From contig CACLSS010000001.1 in NCBI GenBank assembly GCA_902609645.1, positions 62,001-126,000 on the forward strand: a stretch of 64,000 nucleotides of DNA. Reading direction: 5' to 3'. Position numbers and translations under genes: made by a program. This DNA comes from an uncultured Pelagibacteraceae bacterium. Its GTDB lineage: Bacteria; Pseudomonadota; Alphaproteobacteria; Pelagibacterales; Pelagibacteraceae. Positions 1 to 8,449 of the stretch are shown piece by piece; position 1 is the stretch's first letter; each line of letters begins with the position of its first letter. The notes below the pieces were generated by a model. It made no database searches. It was given only the letters and a program-made list of their open reading frames with translations, and was not told the DNA's origin.

Positions 1-449
1 ACTTGTTTGGTGATAAACCAAACGAAGACGAAAAAGCACCTAATTATTTAAAAAAACAGAGTTTTTCTAATCCAATAAAAAACTTATTTTACAATGTAAT
101 TTTAAGAGAAAATTTAAATTCTTATGAAAGTGTTCAAAAATTTTTAAAAAGCTTTTCAAAAAACATCACCTTAATCAAAGGAAATTCAAATAAGATTTTG
201 AAACATTTGGATATGGAAAATATTGATTTCGCATTTTTAGATGGTGGACATAGTTTTGAGACTGTTTTTAACGATCTAAATTTAGTTTTTAATAAAATAT
301 CGTCAAATAAAGACGCAATAATTTTGTGTGATGATTATGAAGACGCAGACTATATTACAGGTGTTAAGAAGGCTGTTGACCAATTTGTTAAAGAAAAGAG
401 ATTAAAATTTGAAGTTATTGAAAAAAGATTTGCAAAAATAACAATATAA
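1..449 (+). CDS. Class I SAM-dependent methyltransferase, 3' fragment
   Basis: The reading frame is open at the left edge, so the start and probably the N-terminal SAM-binding part lie outside the window. The visible 148 residues carry the pattern F-x-F-L-D-G-G-H followed by a helix and then a strand ending in CDDYED. This matches the C-terminal half of the Methyltransf_24-like class I methyltransferases, in which the acidic pair belongs to the catalytic or metal-binding face. The substrate cannot be told. A second protein of the same type, with the same G-D-D-Y pattern, lies at 39325-40176. The gene converges on prpC, with the two stop codons adjacent (449 and 450). Confidence 0.7.
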   Translation, partial: LFGDKPNEDEKAPNYLKKQSFSNPIKNLFYNVILRENLNSYESVQKFLKSFSKNITLIKGNSNKILKHLDMENIDFAFLDGGHSFETVFNDLNLVFNKISSNKDAIILCDDYEDADYITGVKKAVDQFVKEKRLKFEVIEKRFAKITI

Positions 450-1574
450 TTATCTTATATTCAAAGCTAGCACCTCTCTGTGCTCACTTCCTTTATATTT
501 AGATAAAGGCCTAATTAATTTATTCGCAGTATGCTGCTCCATGATATGAGCAGACCACCCAGTAATTCTAGCCATGACAAAAACGGGTGTAAAAAAATCT
601 GTGTCTATTCCCATCAAATGGTAAGTTGGTCCACATGGATAATCAACGTTAGGATGAATATTTTTTCTTTCAAGCATTACTTCTTCCAAGGTATTATACA
701 TCTCCGGATATTTAGTATTTTTCATTAATTCTGCTACTTTCAAAAAATATTTCTTCATGGTTGGAACTCTAGAGTCACCGCTCCTATAGACTCTATGACC
801 AAAACCCATAACAACTTTTTTCTTATCTAATGCGTTATTAATCCAAGATTTAGCTTTCTGAGGCGATTTAATTTCTTTAAACATATGCATCACAGCCTCA
901 TTAGCACCTCCATGTAAAGGTCCTTTAAGACTAGCTATCGCCCCGGTTATCGCACCGTGCATATCAGATAAACTACTTGTTATTGTTCTCGCTGTGAAAG
1001 TAGAAACATTAAAACTATGTTCTGCATAAAGTATCATTGAAACGTCAAAAGCTTCTACTATTTCTTTCTTTGGAACTTTACCAAACATCATATGGAAGAA
1101 ATTTTCTGAGTACGATAATTTTTTATTAGGAGGTATAAATTTTTTACCTTTTCTTGCTCTAAAATAAGCTGCAACGGCTGTAGGTGTTTGTGCAAAAATT
1201 CTCATCGCTTTTCTCATATTTGCTTTTGGAGAATTATCACTTGCGTCTTTGTCTTCAAGACCCATTAAACTAACTGCCGATCTTATTGCATCCATTGGAT
1301 GTGCTTTTTTTGGCATATTTTTTATATCATTCAAAATTTGTTTAGATAATTTACGATTATCTCTTTCTTCATTAATAAATTTTTTTAATTCTTTTGATCT
1401 TGGAAGTTCACCATTTAAAACGAGATAGGCAACTTCTTCGAAAATACATTTTTCACAAAGATCCTGAACTTTGTAACCTCTATATGTAAGAGAGTTAATT
1501 TCTGGCATAACCTGTGAGATAGTAGTTTCATCGACTACTATACCCATTAAACCTTTTTTAACTTCGTCACTCAT
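450..1574 (-). CDS. prpC: 2-methylcitrate synthase / citrate synthase family
   Basis: This citrate-synthase-fold enzyme condenses propionyl-CoA (or acetyl-CoA) with oxaloacetate. At 374 residues it has the short length of the 2-methylcitrate synthases. The conserved histidines are visible: H186 (AEHSFNVSTF), H221 (GPLHGGANEAV) and H260 (MGFGHRVY). The C-terminal D-T-D-F-F segment supplies the catalytic aspartate. It starts 3 bases after the stop of prpB, which supports the methylcitrate assignment over a housekeeping gltA. Catabolism of propionyl-CoA from odd-chain fatty acids, branched amino acids or DMSP is the expected role. No prpD is seen in the group. The substrate preference is inferred from context. 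Confidence 0.87.
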   Translation of the reverse strand: MSDEVKKGLMGIVVDETTISQVMPEINSLTYRGYKVQDLCEKCIFEEVAYLVLNGELPRSKELKKFINEERDNRKLSKQILNDIKNMPKKAHPMDAIRSAVSLMGLEDKDASDNSPKANMRKAMRIFAQTPTAVAAYFRARKGKKFIPPNKKLSYSENFFHMMFGKVPKKEIVEAFDVSMILYAEHSFNVSTFTARTITSSLSDMHGAITGAIASLKGPLHGGANEAVMHMFKEIKSPQKAKSWINNALDKKKVVMGFGHRVYRSGDSRVPTMKKYFLKVAELMKNTKYPEMYNTLEEVMLERKNIHPNVDYPCGPTYHLMGIDTDFFTPVFVMARITGWSAHIMEQHTANKLIRPLSKYKGSEHREVLALNIR

Positions 1575-1577
1575 AAT

Positions 1578-2474
1578 TTATTCATGTCCCTCAGTTTTAA
1601 AATCTGTAATTTTCTTGTCAGGAGTATTATATTTTTCATACTCTACAAGTTCGTATAACCTTTTACGAGTTTGCATTTTATCTATAATATTATTTTGATG
1701 TCCATCCTTAAAAATAGACCTTAATCCATCCTCAACGCTCCTCATTGCTAATCTTTGTGTAGTTACAGGGTAAATTACAATATTATATCCTAAATTTTCC
1801 AATTCTTTTGTTGATAATAACTTCGATTTTCCAAATTCAGTCATATTTGCAAGTAAATAAACTTTTGAGTTTTTTCTAACATTTTCAAACTCTATTTCAT
1901 CTTTCATTGACTCTGGAAATATAATATCTGCACCAGCTGCCTCATAAGCTTTTATTCTCTCTATAGTTTTCTCTAGACCTTCTACAAGATTTGCATCTGT
2001 TCGGACAATTATTGAAAAATTTTTGTCTTTTCTCGCTTTTACAGATTCTTTTATTTTCTTCACCATTTCGTTTGTAGAAATAAGTTCTTTATTTTCTAAA
2101 TGCCCACATCTTTTCTCAGCTATTTGATCCTCAATATGGCATCCAGCGAGACCAGAATTTTCAAAAGTCTCAATAGTATTTTTGCAATCTAAAAAACCAG
2201 TATCCGCATCAACGATTGAAGGTAAATCACTTACCTTGGCTATTTGGTTTGCTCTATAATTAACATGTTTAAGTGTTGTAAGTCCTATATCTGGAATTCC
2301 AAGATCATTAGACATAACGCCACCTGAAATATAAACTCCATCAAAACCAATCTCAGCAATTAATTTTGCACATAAAGGATTGTATGCGCCAGGAAATCTA
2401 AGTAATTTTTTTTCTTTAAGATTGTTTACAAAATCTTTTCTTTTCTCCCCAGCATTTTTTTTTGTAAAATGCAT
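1578..2474 (-). CDS. prpB: 2-methylisocitrate lyase
   Basis: This enzyme cleaves 2-methylisocitrate to pyruvate and succinate, the last step of the methylcitrate cycle. The 298-residue protein shows the isocitrate lyase/PEP mutase fold: the metal-binding VDADTG near residues 88-93, the catalytic KRCGH with C123, and the ANMTEFGKS stretch typical of PrpB rather than AceA. Its length matches PrpB (about 295) and is far shorter than AceA. It lies just upstream of prpC (3-base gap) and 38 bases downstream of the lysE-like gene, so it is probably co-transcribed with both. Confidence 0.92.
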   Translation of the reverse strand: MHFTKKNAGEKRKDFVNNLKEKKLLRFPGAYNPLCAKLIAEIGFDGVYISGGVMSNDLGIPDIGLTTLKHVNYRANQIAKVSDLPSIVDADTGFLDCKNTIETFENSGLAGCHIEDQIAEKRCGHLENKELISTNEMVKKIKESVKARKDKNFSIIVRTDANLVEGLEKTIERIKAYEAAGADIIFPESMKDEIEFENVRKNSKVYLLANMTEFGKSKLLSTKELENLGYNIVIYPVTTQRLAMRSVEDGLRSIFKDGHQNNIIDKMQTRKRLYELVEYEKYNTPDKKITDFKTEGHE

Positions 2475-2512
2475 TAAGTTTTTATATTAAAACAAAAATA
2501 TAAAATCAAAGA

Positions 2513-3115
2513 TTATTTTAAAAGTATTGTAATAGCACTTAAAACCAACAATATAGCTAAGATATACTCAGTAATTCTTTTAGTTTTTTCATTTTTAATA
2601 AAAACTCTTAAGCTATTTCCAAATATAGCCCAAATACATATTGATGGGAAACAAACTACAGCAGCAGTAATTGTTATGAACATTACAGCTATTAAAAAAT
2701 TTTCCTCTGTTGGAAAAAAACCTGAGGCAACTGTGATCGCTATAGTCCAGGCTTTCGGATTAATAAATTGAAACAAAGATGCTTCATAAAATTTTAAAGG
2801 TCTTCCTTTTGTATTTTTTTCAGCAAGACTAAATGAACCTATTATTTTCCATCCCAGATAAAGCAAATAAATAAAACACAATATTTTCATATAAAATTGT
2901 AAATTAGGAAAAATTAAAAATAAGTTTCCAATACCGAAGCAAACTAGTCCTATTTGAAAAATGTGACCCAGTGGAATACCAACTAAGTGAGGGAGTGTTC
3001 TCAGAAACCCAAATTTTAATCCTGATGCTGTCAACATTGCATTATTTGGACCAGGTGTAGCAAACATTATAAAATAATATGTAACTAAAGCACCAAACAG
3101 CTGAAGATCAATCAT
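2513..3115 (-). CDS. LysE/RhtB-family amino-acid exporter
   Basis: The 200-residue, very hydrophobic protein has about six predicted membrane segments and the family signature near the N-terminus (FATPGPNNAML, about residues 18-28). It also has the central F-x-N-P-K-A-W motif. LysE/RhtB proteins export amino acids and related metabolites across the inner membrane; the cargo here is not predictable. The start ATG overlaps the stop of the HAD gene upstream (ATGA overlap), so the two are translated from one message. It sits directly upstream of prpBC, but a functional link with propionate metabolism is only a possibility. Confidence 0.87.
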   Translation of the reverse strand: MIDLQLFGALVTYYFIMFATPGPNNAMLTASGLKFGFLRTLPHLVGIPLGHIFQIGLVCFGIGNLFLIFPNLQFYMKILCFIYLLYLGWKIIGSFSLAEKNTKGRPLKFYEASLFQFINPKAWTIAITVASGFFPTEENFLIAVMFITITAAVVCFPSICIWAIFGNSLRVFIKNEKTKRITEYILAILLVLSAITILLK

Positions 3116-3774
3116 AAATATTTTTCAACAATTTTTTCAAAATTAGAAAAATCTTTTATAAGAATTTTGTGTGGAATTTCATTTATATTTTTTTCTGTGT
3201 ATCCTTCCTCAACCAAAATAAACGGAATTTTAGCGTTATATGCTGATTGCGAATCTACTTCGCTATCGCCAATCATAATACTTTTATTGATATCTCCACC
3301 AATTATATCGATAACATTTGTTAAATGTCTTGGGTCGGGTTTATTAAAATCAAAAGTATCACACCCGGCTATATATTCGAAATATTGTGATAGATTGATT
3401 TTTTTGAGTAGATCAACCGCAAGTCTTTCTTGCTTGTTTGTACAAACAGCCATTAAAATTTTTTTTGATTTTGCCCAATCAAGAAATTTAACAACACCTT
3501 TAATTGGCTTGCTTCCCTTATTAATATTTTTTGCATAATAATCTATAAATTCTTTAACCATTTCTTTTTTTAATTTTTCATCTTTAATTTCGTCCCTAAA
3601 TGTTCTTTGCATCATTATCCAGGCTCCTCGACCCGCAATATGCTTGATGTCATCTAGACTCTTTTGAGGATAGCCAAATTTTTTCATGACATGGTTATGA
3701 GCACCCATTAAGTCTGGCGCTGTATCAACAAGCGTTCCGTCTAAATCAAATAAAATTGTTAATTTTTGAGTCAT
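3112..3774 (-). CDS. gph: HAD-family phosphatase, phosphoglycolate phosphatase-like
   Basis: The 220-residue HAD hydrolase has motif I FDLDGTLVDT (nucleophile Asp near residue 10), motif II around VCTNK, the motif III lysine in the FNKPDPRH stretch, and motif IV GDSEVD. The four-helix cap between motifs I and II and the overall length fit Gph. Gph removes 2-phosphoglycolate formed by oxidative damage or photorespiration-like reactions. Other small phosphoesters cannot be excluded. It is the first gene of the minus-strand group gph-lysE-prpB-prpC. An intergenic stretch of 72 bases separates it from the divergent glmU-like gene. Confidence 0.82.
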   Translation of the reverse strand: MTQKLTILFDLDGTLVDTAPDLMGAHNHVMKKFGYPQKSLDDIKHIAGRGAWIMMQRTFRDEIKDEKLKKEMVKEFIDYYAKNINKGSKPIKGVVKFLDWAKSKKILMAVCTNKQERLAVDLLKKINLSQYFEYIAGCDTFDFNKPDPRHLTNVIDIIGGDINKSIMIGDSEVDSQSAYNAKIPFILVEEGYTEKNINEIPHKILIKDFSNFEKIVEKYL

Positions 3775-3846
3775 TTTTAATAAGTATTATAAAGAAATAT
3801 TTTGTGACTTATTACCATATTAAATCTAATGTAAATACAAATTTTT

Positions 3847-4488
3847 ATGAAAACAAAATTAAATTTAAAAAAAATTGACGCCTTTAGATCAAACCAAGAG
3901 TTGCTGAGAAAAAAAGCAATTAAATCTGGTGTAAATTTAATTGCACCAGAAACTATATTTTTATCAAAAGATACTAAATTTGGAAAAAATGTAATTATAA
4001 ATCCTTATGTGGTTATTGGAAAAAAAGTGAAAATCGGAAACAATGTTGAAATTTTATCATTTAGTCATATTGAGGGAGCAAAAATAGAAAATAAAGTTAA
4101 GGTTGGACCTTACGCACGATTAAGAGAAGGAACACATCTAATGTCTGGGGTTAAGATTGGTAATTTTGTTGAGACAAAAAAATCAAAAATTAAAAAAAAT
4201 TCTAAAGTTAATCATCTTTCTTATATCGGAGACACACTAATTGGTAAAAATTCTAATATCGGCGCAGGTACAATTACTTGTAACTACAACGGGGTTAAAA
4301 AAAATAAGACAACTATTTCTGATAATGTTTTTATAGGATCAAATAGTTCACTCGTAGCACCAATAAAAATAAATAAAAATGCTGTAGTTGGAGCAGGATC
4401 AGTAATTACAAAAGATGTAAAAGAAAATTCCTTATCTATTGAAAGATCAGAACAAGAAGAAATTGAAAACTATAAAAGAAAAAAATAA
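3847..4488 (+). CDS. Stand-alone GlmU-type glucosamine-1-phosphate acetyltransferase domain
   Basis: The protein (213 residues) is a left-handed beta-helix made of hexapeptide repeats. It aligns by eye with the C-terminal half of bifunctional GlmU, starting in the linker helix. Residues that bind substrate or catalyse in E. coli GlmU are kept: R91 (ARLREG), K111, catalytic H123 and Y126 (NHLSYIGD), and N147 (CNYNG). The whole N-terminal uridylyltransferase domain is absent, and no piece of it precedes the gene. It shares one base with the start of glmS. The pair would give GlcN-6-P and then GlcNAc-1-P on the way to UDP-GlcNAc. The missing step must be encoded elsewhere. Confidence 0.83.
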   Translation: MKTKLNLKKIDAFRSNQELLRKKAIKSGVNLIAPETIFLSKDTKFGKNVIINPYVVIGKKVKIGNNVEILSFSHIEGAKIENKVKVGPYARLREGTHLMSGVKIGNFVETKKSKIKKNSKVNHLSYIGDTLIGKNSNIGAGTITCNYNGVKKNKTTISDNVFIGSNSSLVAPIKINKNAVVGAGSVITKDVKENSLSIERSEQEEIENYKRKK

Positions 4489-6305
4489 TGTGTGGAATTA
4501 TAGGTATTGCCAGCAATAAATCTGTTTCAGTAAATATCATAAATGCTCTTAAAAAATTAGAGTACAGAGGATATGACTCAGCTGGATTGGCAACAATTAA
4601 TAAGGGAAGAATAGATGAAAAAAAATGTCCAGGAAGAGTTGAAAAATTAGAAAAAATTTTGTTTCAAAACCCTAGTGAGGGAAATCTTGGCATAGGGCAT
4701 GTTAGATGGGCTACACACGGTGTACCCAATGAAGCAAATGCTCATCCACACTCAACTGAAATAGTTTCGGTAGTACATAATGGCATTATTGAAAACTCAA
4801 GTGAATTAAAAAAGATTTTGGAGAAAGAGGGAAAAACTTTTAAATCGCAGACAGATACTGAGGTAATAACAGTGTTGCTGACAGAAAAATTGCAAAACGC
4901 AGAACCTTTGGAAGCAGTTTTTAAAACCCTAGGTCTTTTAAAAGGCAGTTTCGCATTAGGAATAATATTTAAAAATTATAAAGATTTTGTTATCGGCGCA
5001 AGAAGAGGCAGTCCTTTAGCTGTTGGATATTCAAATGATGAGAACTATCTAGGATCCGATTCTTATGCTTTAAAATCTATGACAAATAAAATTTCATATT
5101 TAGATGATGGGGATGTTTGTATTTTATCAAAAGATGAAGTGAAGTTTTATAATTCGAATAAAGACAAAATAAATAAAGAGATATTTACTCTTTCTGAAAA
5201 TAAGTCTGAAGTAAACAAGGGAAATTATAAAAACTTTATGATCAAAGAGATTTTTGAACAACCAATAACATTAAAAACTTGTTTAAAAGAATATATTGAT
5301 AAAATTAGAGAGGAAATAAATTTCTATAATCTCCCAATTGAGCCAAAAAAAATTAAAAAAATTGTGCTTATAGGATGTGGAACCGCTTATCACTCTTGTT
5401 TAGTTACAAAATATTGGCTTGAGGAGTTTACTAATTTAGTTATTGAGACAGATATAGCTTCTGAATTTAGGTATAGAAATAATAGGTTTGACAAAAACAA
5501 CCTTTATATTTTTGTTTCACAATCAGGAGAAACAGCAGATACTTTTGCAGCATTAGATCTTTGTAAAAAAGAAAATTTAAAGACATGTTCTGTAGTAAAT
5601 GTTGTAGAGAGCTCAATAGCTAGACAATCAGATTGTGTATTACCAATCCATGCTGGACCTGAAATCGGTGTAGCTTCAACAAAAGCTTTTTTAGGCCAAA
5701 TGCTTGTTCTGTATTTATTTTCATTAAAAATTGGAGAGGTGAGAGGAGATTTAGATAATAAAAAATATAAAAAATTAATAAGTAATCTAAAAAATTTACC
5801 ACAATTAATTAAAGAAACACTAAAAGAAGAACAAAAAATTCAATTTATAGCAAAAGATATTCACAACTCTAAAGGTTCAATGTTTTTGGGTAGAGGCTCA
5901 TCTTATCCAATAGCTATGGAAGGAGCGTTAAAACTAAAAGAGCTTTCATACCTACATGCCGAGGGATATCCTGCTGGTGAAATGAAACATGGACCTTTAG
6001 CATTAATTGAGGATGGATTACCAGTTGTCGTGATCGCGCCAAAAGATAAATATTTTGAAAAAACTTTATCAAATATGCAAGAAGTTATTGCAAGAGGAGG
6101 AAAAGTTTTACTTCTAACAAACTCTGATGGAAAAGTAATAAGTGAAAATATTAGATTTCAGATTGATTTACCTTCTTCAGATTTATCTCTTACGCCTTTT
6201 ATATTTACAATACCTCTTCAACTTCTTTCTTATCATGTAGCTTTATTTAAAAAGTGTGATATTGATAAGCCAAGAAATTTAGCAAAATCAGTTACTGTGG
6301 AATAA
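4488..6305 (+). CDS. glmS: Glutamine-fructose-6-phosphate aminotransferase (isomerizing)
   Basis: GlmS makes glucosamine-6-phosphate from fructose-6-phosphate and glutamine, the first step of amino-sugar synthesis for peptidoglycan and lipopolysaccharide. The 605-residue protein starts MCGIIGIA, so Cys2 becomes the N-terminal nucleophile of the glutaminase domain after Met removal. RWATHG and HNGIIEN follow in that domain. Two SIS sugar-isomerase domains fill the rest, with the serine-rich SQSGETADT loop and a C-terminal KSVTVE tail typical of GlmS. The ATG overlaps the stop of the acetyltransferase gene by one base (TAATG). The 3' end overlaps convergent pgl by 18 bases. Confidence 0.97.
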   Translation: MCGIIGIASNKSVSVNIINALKKLEYRGYDSAGLATINKGRIDEKKCPGRVEKLEKILFQNPSEGNLGIGHVRWATHGVPNEANAHPHSTEIVSVVHNGIIENSSELKKILEKEGKTFKSQTDTEVITVLLTEKLQNAEPLEAVFKTLGLLKGSFALGIIFKNYKDFVIGARRGSPLAVGYSNDENYLGSDSYALKSMTNKISYLDDGDVCILSKDEVKFYNSNKDKINKEIFTLSENKSEVNKGNYKNFMIKEIFEQPITLKTCLKEYIDKIREEINFYNLPIEPKKIKKIVLIGCGTAYHSCLVTKYWLEEFTNLVIETDIASEFRYRNNRFDKNNLYIFVSQSGETADTFAALDLCKKENLKTCSVVNVVESSIARQSDCVLPIHAGPEIGVASTKAFLGQMLVLYLFSLKIGEVRGDLDNKKYKKLISNLKNLPQLIKETLKEEQKIQFIAKDIHNSKGSMFLGRGSSYPIAMEGALKLKELSYLHAEGYPAGEMKHGPLALIEDGLPVVVIAPKDKYFEKTLSNMQEVIARGGKVLLLTNSDGKVISENIRFQIDLPSSDLSLTPFIFTIPLQLLSYHVALFKKCDIDKPRNLAKSVTVE

Positions 6306-6968
6306 AAAATTATTTTTTGATTTTAAATAAGATGCAGGATATGCGAGTTTTTTATCTTTAATAATATTTTTAATAATCTTTTTTTTATTTTGTCCTGGCG
6401 CCCAAAGAAAAATATTCTTTGAATTATTTATACATTTAATTGTTAAAGTTATTCTTTTAAAATCTTTTCTAATAACAAAATCTACATTTTTTTTATTTAT
6501 TTTATTTATATTATTTTTAAAAAGAGACGCAATATGTCCATCATTCCCAACTCCTAAAAGAGTTAAATCAAAAGAAATTTTTTTTCCATTAAAATATTTT
6601 TTAATTTTTTTTTCGTATTCTCCAGTAATTTTGTTAGGTTTTGTATTTTTAATATTTATTTCATAAATCTGACTGCTTCTAATAGGAATCTTTTTTAATA
6701 AATTTTTTTTACACATATTGATGTTTGAATATTTAGAATTTTTACTCACACATCTCTCGTCACCAAAAAAAAAGTCTATATTTTTCCATGGTATATTTTT
6801 TTCTTTTGCTAAATTTTTATAAAGTTTTATTGGACTGTTTCCTCCAGTCAGAACAAATGAAAATCGTTTTCTCCCTTTATTTTTAATTTTTCTTTTAAAA
6901 TGGGTAATAAATTTTTTAATTAAAAAATTTTCACTATTTTCAACGATTTTCTTTGCAAATTTAGTCAT
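6288..6968 (-). CDS. pgl: 6-phosphogluconolactonase
   Basis: Pgl hydrolyses 6-phosphogluconolactone in the oxidative pentose phosphate or Entner-Doudoroff route. The 226-residue protein belongs to the NagB/DevB (SOL) family. It shows the TGGNSP phosphate loop, FFGDERCV, and LGVGNDGHIASLF with the catalytic His. The sequence is extremely Lys/Asn/Ile-rich even for this genome. It stands alone on the minus strand, and its last 18 bases overlap the end of glmS. The partner genes zwf and edd are not in this window. Confidence 0.87.
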   Translation of the reverse strand: MTKFAKKIVENSENFLIKKFITHFKRKIKNKGRKRFSFVLTGGNSPIKLYKNLAKEKNIPWKNIDFFFGDERCVSKNSKYSNINMCKKNLLKKIPIRSSQIYEINIKNTKPNKITGEYEKKIKKYFNGKKISFDLTLLGVGNDGHIASLFKNNINKINKKNVDFVIRKDFKRITLTIKCINNSKNIFLWAPGQNKKKIIKNIIKDKKLAYPASYLKSKNNFLFHSN

Positions 6969-7020
6969 CTTATTACTTAACTTTTTTAACTGTATACCTT
7001 ATATAGACTGTAGGTTGAAT

Positions 7021-8400
7021 ATGAAAAAATGGAAAATAGATAGTTGGAAAAATTACCCTGTCAAACATATCCCTAAATATGATGATAGTGACGAGCTTAA
7101 TCTCGTATTAAATAAGATTAAACGTTTTCCACCGTTAGTATTTGCTGGAGAGTCTAGATCTCTTAAAAAACAACTGTCAGATGTTTGTGACGGAAAAGCT
7201 TTTTTATTACAAGGTGGTGATTGTGCAGAAAGTTTTGCTGAATTTCATCCCGATAACATAAAAGATACTTTTAAAGTAATTTTACAAATGGCTTTAGTTT
7301 TAACATCATCTGCATCTTTACCCGTAGTTAAAGTAGGAAGAATAGCTGGACAGTTTTCTAAACCAAGAAGCTCTCCTATCGAAAATAAGAATGGTAAGGA
7401 ATTACCAACTTATTTAGGAGACAATATAAATGGTATTGAATTTACCGAAGAGGCTCGTAAACCTGATGCGAAGAGGTTGTTTAGAGCATACTCACAATCT
7501 GCATCAACTTTAAATTTATTAAGAGCATTTTCACAAGGAGGTTTTGCAGATCTTCGCCAAGTGCACTTATGGAATCTTGGTTTTGTAAAAGGAAGTTCTC
7601 AAGGAAAAAAATATAAAGAAGTAGAGGATAAAATTAGTGATGCATTATCATTCATGGAGGCTTGTGGAATCAATGCTGATACTAATAGAAGATTAAGAAC
7701 AGTAAATTTTTATACCTCACACGAAGCTTTGCTTTTGCCTTTCGAACAAGCGATGACTAGAGTTGACTCAACTACAGGAGAGTATCATGATACATCGGCA
7801 CATTTTGTCTGGATCGGAGATAGAACAAGACAATTAGATGGAGGTCATGTCGAATTTTGTAGAGGAATAAAAAATCCAATAGGCTTGAAATGTGGTCCCA
7901 CACTTAAGCCCGAAGAATTAATAAAATTGTGTAATAAGTTGAATCCACAAAATGAACCTGGGAGAATAACTTTAATTTCTAGATTCGGAGCAGATAATGT
8001 CGATAAATTTTTACCTAAATTGATTAGATCAGTTAAGAAAGAGGGTTTAAACGTGATTTGGTCCTGTGATCCAATGCATGGAAATACTTTGGTATCTACC
8101 ACAGGTTTTAAAACAAGACCTTTTAATAATATAGTTAAGGAAATCAAAAAAGTTTTTGCCGTTCATCAATCAGAAGGTTCTTATGCAGGAGGCTTACATA
8201 TAGAAATGACAGGACAAGATGTGACAGAATGCACTGGTGGAGCTCAAAAAATATCTGAAAAAGATTTATCTCACAGATATCACACACATTGTGACCCTAG
8301 ATTGAATGCAAATCAAGCTTTGGAGCTTGCATTCTTAATCTCAGATGAAATTAAGAAAAATTCTCAATATTCAAAAAATATTATTCAAGCGGCATCTTAG
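7021..8400 (+). CDS. aroG: 3-deoxy-7-phosphoheptulonate (DAHP) synthase, class II
   Basis: This enzyme condenses PEP with erythrose-4-phosphate, the first step of the shikimate pathway. It is the plant/actinobacterial-type class II enzyme. Visible signs are the N-terminal P-x-K-H-x-P segment, LLQGGDCAESF with the metal-binding Cys, GRIAGQFSKPRS, WSCDPMHGNT, the HIEMTGQDVTECTGG stretch and HYHTHCDPRLN. I chose the ATG at 7021; an in-frame TTG two codons upstream is less likely. It is monocistronic. A perfect hairpin spans its stop codon (8396-8422). Confidence 0.93.
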   Translation: MKKWKIDSWKNYPVKHIPKYDDSDELNLVLNKIKRFPPLVFAGESRSLKKQLSDVCDGKAFLLQGGDCAESFAEFHPDNIKDTFKVILQMALVLTSSASLPVVKVGRIAGQFSKPRSSPIENKNGKELPTYLGDNINGIEFTEEARKPDAKRLFRAYSQSASTLNLLRAFSQGGFADLRQVHLWNLGFVKGSSQGKKYKEVEDKISDALSFMEACGINADTNRRLRTVNFYTSHEALLLPFEQAMTRVDSTTGEYHDTSAHFVWIGDRTRQLDGGHVEFCRGIKNPIGLKCGPTLKPEELIKLCNKLNPQNEPGRITLISRFGADNVDKFLPKLIRSVKKEGLNVIWSCDPMHGNTLVSTTGFKTRPFNNIVKEIKKVFAVHQSEGSYAGGLHIEMTGQDVTECTGGAQKISEKDLSHRYHTHCDPRLNANQALELAFLISDEIKKNSQYSKNIIQAAS

Positions 8401-8422
8401 TAATTGAAAAACAATTACTAAG
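8396..8422 (+). terminator. Perfect hairpin spanning the aroG stop codon
   Basis: An 11-bp perfect inverted repeat, CTTAGTAATTG (8396-8406) and CAATTACTAAG (8412-8422), is separated by a loop of five A. The TAG stop of aroG is inside the left arm. No clear T-run follows, so it may be a Rho-assisted terminator or a 3'-end stabiliser rather than a classical intrinsic terminator. Confidence 0.5.
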
Positions 8423-8449
8423 GTCTATTAATTAGATGATAGTAACATT

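Noticed and set aside
3802..3830. TTGTGA and TCTAAT, 17 bases apart, before the glmU-like gene
   Set aside because: The -10 lacks the key A at position 2 and such matches are frequent in AT-rich DNA; not strong enough to list.
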